Below, piece by piece: positions 6,092 to 9,529 of a stretch of DNA of 9,529 nucleotides. Position 1 is the first letter of the stretch, and every line of letters begins with the position of its first letter. The notes beneath the pieces were generated by a model. It was not told the DNA's origin. It worked only from the letters and a program-made list of their open reading frames with translations, and did no database searches. Source of the DNA: Candidatus Woesearchaeota archaeon (GTDB lineage: Archaea > Nanobdellota > Nanobdellia > UBA10117). Both the position numbers and the translations under genes were made by a program. Where the stretch lies: contig JAHFKX010000026.1 in the NCBI GenBank assembly GCA_023245115.1, positions 1 through 9,529 of the forward strand, given 5' to 3'.

Positions 6092-7500
6092 GCAACAACG
6101 GCCTCCAGCTTTCGTGTGCTAAAAAAGTCTTCAAACTTAGCTTGATTGAATGGCAAGCCAAGAACGCGCGTGATGTGCCTTACGTCATATTCTGCATTGC
6201 CCATGCACATCGTTGCCCCTGGAGATGGAGTCATGTTGACAATCAAATTACCATCTGCTGTCTTTGTTTCTCCATGTATCAGAGTTTCAGTATCACCGTC
6301 GATTATTACTTTTGCTTCGCCCAACAAAAGTTTTTTTCCGTGCGGCGCCCTCGTGTCTATAATTTGTGGCCTTACTCCACCCACGCCTTCCGCAAATTCT
6401 ATCTGGCTGGCTTTTATTGCGGGAACCACCTTTCTTATGCTTGGCGCAAAGGTGTATCGACTAAGGCCAAATGGCAGCTGGTAGAGAAAATTTTTTCCCA
6501 TGAATGCTGTTTTCTCAACATCGGTAAGTATGTCCACTAAGCTAGCCAATGCACTTAATCCGCCAAATGATTTTCTCCAGTCCTTAGCCGTTTTTTTGTC
6601 GAATTTATCCAGCCTTGAAACAAAACGTGCAGTTGGCCCCCACCTTGTCATACCTGTTTCCTGAAGGTCCGGGTCTCCATGGACTGCCGCAAATGGTATA
6701 TTTGGGTTCTGAATTGTGTAGACTTTTCCGTTGAGGACTTTTCGAGTCCTGAAAAAATCGCCGGCTATTGGCGCGACTGATAAATACTGGCAATGGTTCA
6801 TTTGCTTTGCCAAGTACAGGCTATGCGCGCCCGCAGAAATTATTAGTGCGCGGGTTTCCAATTCCGGATGTTGTGGATTGTTGGTTTTAATTGCATAGCC
6901 GTCTTTTATCTGCGATATCCCGAGAACTTTTGTGCCCGTGTAAACATTTACTGTCTTGCCTTGGGCTCTTCCTTCTCTAACTGCTGTCTCAACACATGAT
7001 TGGGCAAACCTGCCGTAATCTACTGCAAACTCGTTTCTTGCACGATAGATTGCGGCAACTTTTTGTTTTGGATTTCGACCGCGCATTACGTTTGGCTCGA
7101 CTTGTGCAATTCCGTTTCCGTCCAAAAACTGAAGGTCTGGGAAAAGCCCCTGCATTTGCGCATATCTTGCCTGCAGTTTCGCTATTTCTTTCTCACCAAC
7201 TGCAAGGAGCATTTTAGGGAATTCCTGAACTATGCCATCGAGGCCATACTGTTTCGCGTGGGCAACTACCATGTCTGCGGAATGGCTATCATGGACAACC
7301 ATTTCATATGAGTGCTGTGTTTCCCAGCCCCTGTGCAGTGTGTTGGCGTTCATCCAGACTGCAGAATTGACTTCTCCAAGATTTAACCGTGACTCGAGCA
7401 GGGCCATGCTTCGTATTCCCGTGAATTTTGCTGCTAAATCCAGCTCAGCAGCACCAGTTACTCCGCCACCAATAATTAACAGCTCATATCTTTCTACCAT
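6088..7500 (-). CDS. Malate:quinone oxidoreductase-like FAD protein
   Basis: 470 residues. The N-terminus has a dinucleotide-binding Rossmann strand with GGGVTG (11-16) and a downstream acidic residue (LLES, 34-37). The features that point to the Mqo family are AAVHGDPD (271-278) with TRWGPTARF (285-293), GVGGVRPQIID (372-382) and MTPSPGATMCMGNAE (423-437). Known Mqo enzymes are peripheral membrane flavoproteins that oxidise malate to oxaloacetate and pass electrons to quinone without NAD. The family neighbours 2-hydroxyglutarate oxidases, so another 2-hydroxyacid or a cluster-specific substrate is possible. No membrane segment is seen. It is the first gene of the cluster, preceded by a TATA-like element, and its stop overlaps the NAD-kinase-like start by ATGA. 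I give no gene symbol because the substrate is not settled. Confidence 0.85.
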   Translation of the reverse strand: MVERYELLIIGGGVTGAAELDLAAKFTGIRSMALLESRLNLGEVNSAVWMNANTLHRGWETQHSYEMVVHDSHSADMVVAHAKQYGLDGIVQEFPKMLLAVGEKEIAKLQARYAQMQGLFPDLQFLDGNGIAQVEPNVMRGRNPKQKVAAIYRARNEFAVDYGRFAQSCVETAVREGRAQGKTVNVYTGTKVLGISQIKDGYAIKTNNPQHPELETRALIISAGAHSLYLAKQMNHCQYLSVAPIAGDFFRTRKVLNGKVYTIQNPNIPFAAVHGDPDLQETGMTRWGPTARFVSRLDKFDKKTAKDWRKSFGGLSALASLVDILTDVEKTAFMGKNFLYQLPFGLSRYTFAPSIRKVVPAIKASQIEFAEGVGGVRPQIIDTRAPHGKKLLLGEAKVIIDGDTETLIHGETKTADGNLIVNMTPSPGATMCMGNAEYDVRHITRVLGLPFNQAKFEDFFSTRKLEAVVA

Positions 7501-7517
7501 TCTTTATCCTTTTTCTT

Positions 7518-7534
7518 AGTGTAATTAATACACT
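7518..7534. repeat. Inverted repeat between TATA and start site of the minus-strand cluster
   Basis: AGTGTA, five bases (ATTAA), TACACT: perfect six-base arms. It lies just downstream of the minus-strand TATA element at 7541-7547 and reaches the predicted start site near 7520. Binding of a protein here would block transcription of the Mqo-like gene and those behind it, so it is a candidate operator. Confidence 0.45.
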
Positions 7535-7540
7535 ACTACT

Positions 7541-7556
7541 ATTTAAAGCTTTTGGT
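7541..7556 (-). promoter_or_regulatory. BRE/TATA-like promoter of the minus-strand cluster
   Basis: Read on the minus strand: ACCAAAAG directly followed by CTTTAAAT, a purine-rich BRE-like element plus an A/T TATA box. The TATA centre is about 45 bp before the Mqo-like ATG, giving a predicted start near 7520 and a leader of about 20 nt that contains AGGAT 6 bp before the ATG, a weak ribosome-binding site. This is the clearest promoter for the seven-gene run. Confidence 0.6.
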
Positions 7557-7577
7557 CGCTGATTTACGTCATAAAAC

Positions 7578-7595
7578 ACCAAAAGGTTTATAAAT
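7578..7595 (+). promoter_or_regulatory. BRE/TATA-like promoter of the GNAT gene
   Basis: ACCAAAAGG followed by TTTATAAAT, a well-formed archaeal BRE plus TATA. The predicted start is near 7616 and would leave a leader of about 32 nt without an evident Shine-Dalgarno element. Bases 7578-7589 are a near-perfect reverse complement (11 of 12) of 7545-7556, the corresponding part of the divergent promoter. Confidence 0.65.
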
Positions 7596-7616
7596 GTTGT
7601 TAATATTGCAACAACA
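7595..7616. repeat. Inverted repeat between TATA and start site of the GNAT gene
   Basis: TGTTGTT, eight bases (AATATTGC), AACAACA: perfect seven-base arms beginning at the end of the TATA box and ending at the predicted start site. The position suits an operator for a repressor. A role as an RNA hairpin is less likely because most of it would not be transcribed if the start is near 7616. Confidence 0.5.
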
Positions 7617-7648
7617 CAGTGGGACACAATAATATATTATAACTGACC

Positions 7649-8914
7649 ATGGTATCTGATCACGTAATTTCTACGCCAAAAGTGAGAAAACAATTGCTGG
7701 CCGTACTAGGCATACCAGAAAAACCTGCGACTGCAGAAGATATTTTTGCCAGCTTAGCAGATGACTATCATCCGTACGAGGACAGGCTTTTGTCTGCCAG
7801 GCATGTTAGCGCGGTCAGGCGGCTCGGTTCTGGCGCAGAATCATTTGCAGGCGAAAGCCGACTTCGCAGCGCAGAGCCGGAAACATTAGAAGCACAAGCT
7901 CATAACCTTGTTTCTGAACAGGCAGCACCAGAGCCAGCCTCGTTTATTGCAGCACTAAAAGGCTTTGAGATTCCGCAGCCAGCTTTCCAGTGCCCGCAAA
8001 ACATTCCTGGCTTTTCCAGAAAGACTATTGATGATAGAATTGTATGGGAAACTAGCACTACTGAAGGCGTCAATTTTGAATTTATTGCCCCTGAACGCGA
8101 GTCTGCAATCAAAAGATTTTTGCTTACTGACATATTAGCATTTCAAGATTCTGAAGAAGACTATCTGGACATTGGCAGGCCAAGCAAGCACGATGTTTGG
8201 GCAAGCTTGCAGTCAAACAATGGACTGCTTGTTATCGCATACAAAACAGAAAATTTCAGTCGCGTTGACGACAGCATCCGCAGCCATGAAATATTTTCAA
8301 ACGGAAAATGGCAAAACACAAACATTTTTGATGACCTTGCCGGCGGGATATATTTGAAACTCGAACGAAGAGGCGGTAAAAATTTCATGAGAATCTACTC
8401 GCTGGCCGTAAATCCTAATTGCAAAGGAGGCGGCATTGGTACAAAATTAGTCAGGCTTGCCGCGCAGGCACTGAAGGCACCGGACAGCCCAATAGAAGAC
8501 AAAATCGAAGCGATGCTGTTCAACTTCTACTGGTTCAACAACGCCGTAAACGCATGCTATTTCGTAAATAACCCCGAACTGAATGGATTTGTTAATGGTG
8601 TCCACTATGATGCCAAAAAACTGCAGGGCGTAATACCAATCAGCGAGGCATTTTGCAAAGAAGCACAGGCCTGCCGCGATAAATTGAACCATACCCAATT
8701 GGTTTCACGGCAAGGTGCGATGGATGCAGTTCGCCACCTCAGTCAATTCATGGTGCGAGTGCCGGAAACTGCTCTGCAGCCGAAGCTTTACACAGATGAC
8801 CATAGAACGATGATAGAACTTTACGAACATATGTTCAACAGGCACAAAACAATAGCGATGCCAGTCAGTCTGCCCGGTAAACAAACAGCGTATGTCTTTT
8901 TACCAATGGCTTAA
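7649..8914 (+). CDS. GNAT-type acetyltransferase with unassigned N-terminal region
   Basis: 421 residues. The recognisable part is a GNAT acetyl-CoA binding core at about 230-275: a beta strand KNFMRIYSLAVNP (244-256) followed by the pyrophosphate-binding loop CKGGGIGTKLV (258-268, family Q/R-x-x-G-x-G/A) and a helix. The N-terminal 230 residues fit no family I know. They include a stretch rich in Ala, Glu and Pro (about 61-97) that looks like a linker, and a mixed alpha/beta part (about 125-240) that may supply the first GNAT strands. A tail of about 145 residues follows the core. The start is the ATG at 7649, downstream of a good TATA box. It is the only complete plus-strand gene, divergent from the cluster, and its TAA abuts the stop of the convergent regulator. 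The acetyl acceptor is unknown. Confidence 0.75.
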   Translation: MVSDHVISTPKVRKQLLAVLGIPEKPATAEDIFASLADDYHPYEDRLLSARHVSAVRRLGSGAESFAGESRLRSAEPETLEAQAHNLVSEQAAPEPASFIAALKGFEIPQPAFQCPQNIPGFSRKTIDDRIVWETSTTEGVNFEFIAPERESAIKRFLLTDILAFQDSEEDYLDIGRPSKHDVWASLQSNNGLLVIAYKTENFSRVDDSIRSHEIFSNGKWQNTNIFDDLAGGIYLKLERRGGKNFMRIYSLAVNPNCKGGGIGTKLVRLAAQALKAPDSPIEDKIEAMLFNFYWFNNAVNACYFVNNPELNGFVNGVHYDAKKLQGVIPISEAFCKEAQACRDKLNHTQLVSRQGAMDAVRHLSQFMVRVPETALQPKLYTDDHRTMIELYEHMFNRHKTIAMPVSLPGKQTAYVFLPMA

Positions 8915-9412
8915 CTAATCGAAAACAAACTTATCGAACTTGTAAGACTGCACCACTGTTACAGCATTCCAGTCAGAAATTATGTCCTTGAACTTTTGCC
9001 GTATTTCCTGCATAATTTTGTCTAAATCCAAACGGTTCTTTGCCAAAACATAAATTAACAAATCGTAATTTCCGGAAACTGAAACAACGTCAGTAACGTT
9101 TCTATATTTCGCCAGAAAATTAACAAACTCTTTGTAGCTTTCGGCAGAGTAATGGCTTAATTTTATGTTTACATAAGTCGCAAGTGGGTAGCCAAGTGCT
9201 TTATACCACACAATCGCCTTCCAATACGCAATCAGGCCGGCATCTTCGAACTTCTGCAATCTTCTCTTGACAGAGTCTATCTTCACGCCGGTTTTTTTTG
9301 AGATTTCTGTCAGGGATGCGCGGCCGTTCTCAAGCACGTAGCTAAGAACTTTCTTATCTTTCTCGTCCAACTTTATCCGGCTGGCCGGCAATTCTGACTC
9401 AACGATTGCCAT
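8915..9412 (-). CDS. Lrp/AsnC family transcriptional regulator
   Basis: 165 residues with the standard layout: a DNA-binding helix-turn-helix at about 15-66 (LDEKDKKVLSYVLENGRAS, then ISKKTGVKIDSVKRRLQKFE and AGLI) and a ligand-binding RAM domain at about 76-158 with the characteristic VSGNYDLLIYV (112-122). Family members form dimers to octamers and sense amino acids or other small molecules, acting as local or global regulators. The N-terminal 14 residues before the helix-turn-helix are a short extension. The ATG at 9412 is preceded by GAGG with a 7-nt spacer. No sequence links it to a specific target, but three palindromic sites in this window (2377-2389, 7518-7534, 7595-7616) are candidates. 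Family very secure. Confidence 0.95.
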   Translation of the reverse strand: MAIVESELPASRIKLDEKDKKVLSYVLENGRASLTEISKKTGVKIDSVKRRLQKFEDAGLIAYWKAIVWYKALGYPLATYVNIKLSHYSAESYKEFVNFLAKYRNVTDVVSVSGNYDLLIYVLAKNRLDLDKIMQEIRQKFKDIISDWNAVTVVQSYKFDKFVFD

Positions 9413-9419
9413 GTGCTTT

Positions 9420-9423
9420 CCTC
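9420..9423 (-). promoter_or_regulatory. Shine-Dalgarno GAGG of the Lrp-type gene
   Basis: GAGG on the minus strand, 7 nt before the ATG at 9412, the best ribosome-binding site in the window. It supports this start codon and suggests a message with a short leader. Confidence 0.55.
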
Positions 9424-9433
9424 ATATTGTGGG

Positions 9434-9463
9434 TTTATAAAAGTTATGCCTTATTTTATAAAG
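9434..9463 (-). promoter_or_regulatory. Two TATA-like elements upstream of the Lrp-type gene
   Basis: The minus strand has TTTTATAAA at 9442-9434 and CTTTATAAAA at 9463-9454. The distal one would start transcription near 9433 and include the GAGG element; the proximal one would start almost at the ATG and give a leaderless message. The rest of the region 9464-9529 is AT-rich with no gene seen. Confidence 0.5.
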
Positions 9464-9529
9464 TATGCGTAAAATTAGCATTTTTCTGTTTAAATAGCTA
9501 AAATTTATGTATTTTTTTGAGAAAAGTAT

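Noticed and set aside
6061..6540. 159-codon plus-strand open frame opposite the Mqo-like gene
   Set aside because: It lies wholly opposite strongly conserved Mqo and NAD-kinase-like coding sequence, and its product is Cys/Trp/His-rich with no domain; it is a shadow.
9292..9299. Run of eight T on the plus strand as a terminator for the GNAT gene
   Set aside because: It is explained by Lys-Lys codons (39-40) of the Lrp-type gene and lies about 380 bp past the GNAT stop; no supporting structure.
1..9529. tRNA or rRNA genes, CRISPR repeats, insertion sequences, phage genes
   Set aside because: Coding sequence fills almost the whole window; the gaps are too short or too AT-rich, and no repeated units, transposase motifs or cloverleaf sequences were seen.

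Overview
The window looks like a piece of an archaeal chromosome of moderate AT-rich composition. The signs are TATA/BRE-like promoters with short or absent leaders, an adjacent archease and RtcB pair, an AsnC/Lrp regulator of archaeal build and an archaeal-type NMN adenylyltransferase-like domain. The small, tightly packed genes would suit a DPANN-type or similar uncultured archaeon, but no marker gene here fixes the lineage.

Layout. Positions 7500 down to 408 (minus strand) hold a run of seven co-directional genes, in transcription order: an Mqo-like FAD oxidoreductase, an NAD-kinase-family protein, a small Nudix hydrolase, an NMNAT-like domain fused to a SAM methyltransferase, an NrtR-type Nudix plus winged-helix protein, archease, and the RtcB RNA ligase. 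The first three are joined by two 4-bp ATGA overlaps, and the other gaps are 13 to about 50 bp. Beyond rtcB, an unidentified reading frame (360 to 1, minus) runs off the window. Divergent from the cluster is a plus-strand 421-residue protein with a C-terminal GNAT acetyltransferase domain (7649-8914). It abuts, with zero bases between stop codons, a convergent Lrp/AsnC-type regulator (8915-9412, minus).

How the genes may work together. Five consecutive genes (2387-7500) all point to pyridine nucleotides or redox: a quinone-linked dehydrogenase, an NAD-kinase-like enzyme with altered signature motifs, two related ADP-ribose-type Nudix domains (one joined to an NrtR-like DNA-binding domain, a known regulator type of NAD metabolism in bacteria), and a protein whose N-terminus keeps the NMNAT fold pattern but has lost both catalytic signatures and carries a methyltransferase instead. 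This set is the most interesting part of the window. It may be an NAD(P)-derivative synthesis, repair or sensing module, with the substrate unknown. Archease and RtcB at the downstream end form the tRNA splicing/RNA repair ligase pair and may be only positionally linked.

Regulation. The 148-bp divergent intergenic region 7501-7648 has two nearly mirror-image promoters, each with an inverted repeat between the TATA box and the predicted start site. No tRNA, rRNA, CRISPR array, IS element or intein was seen.
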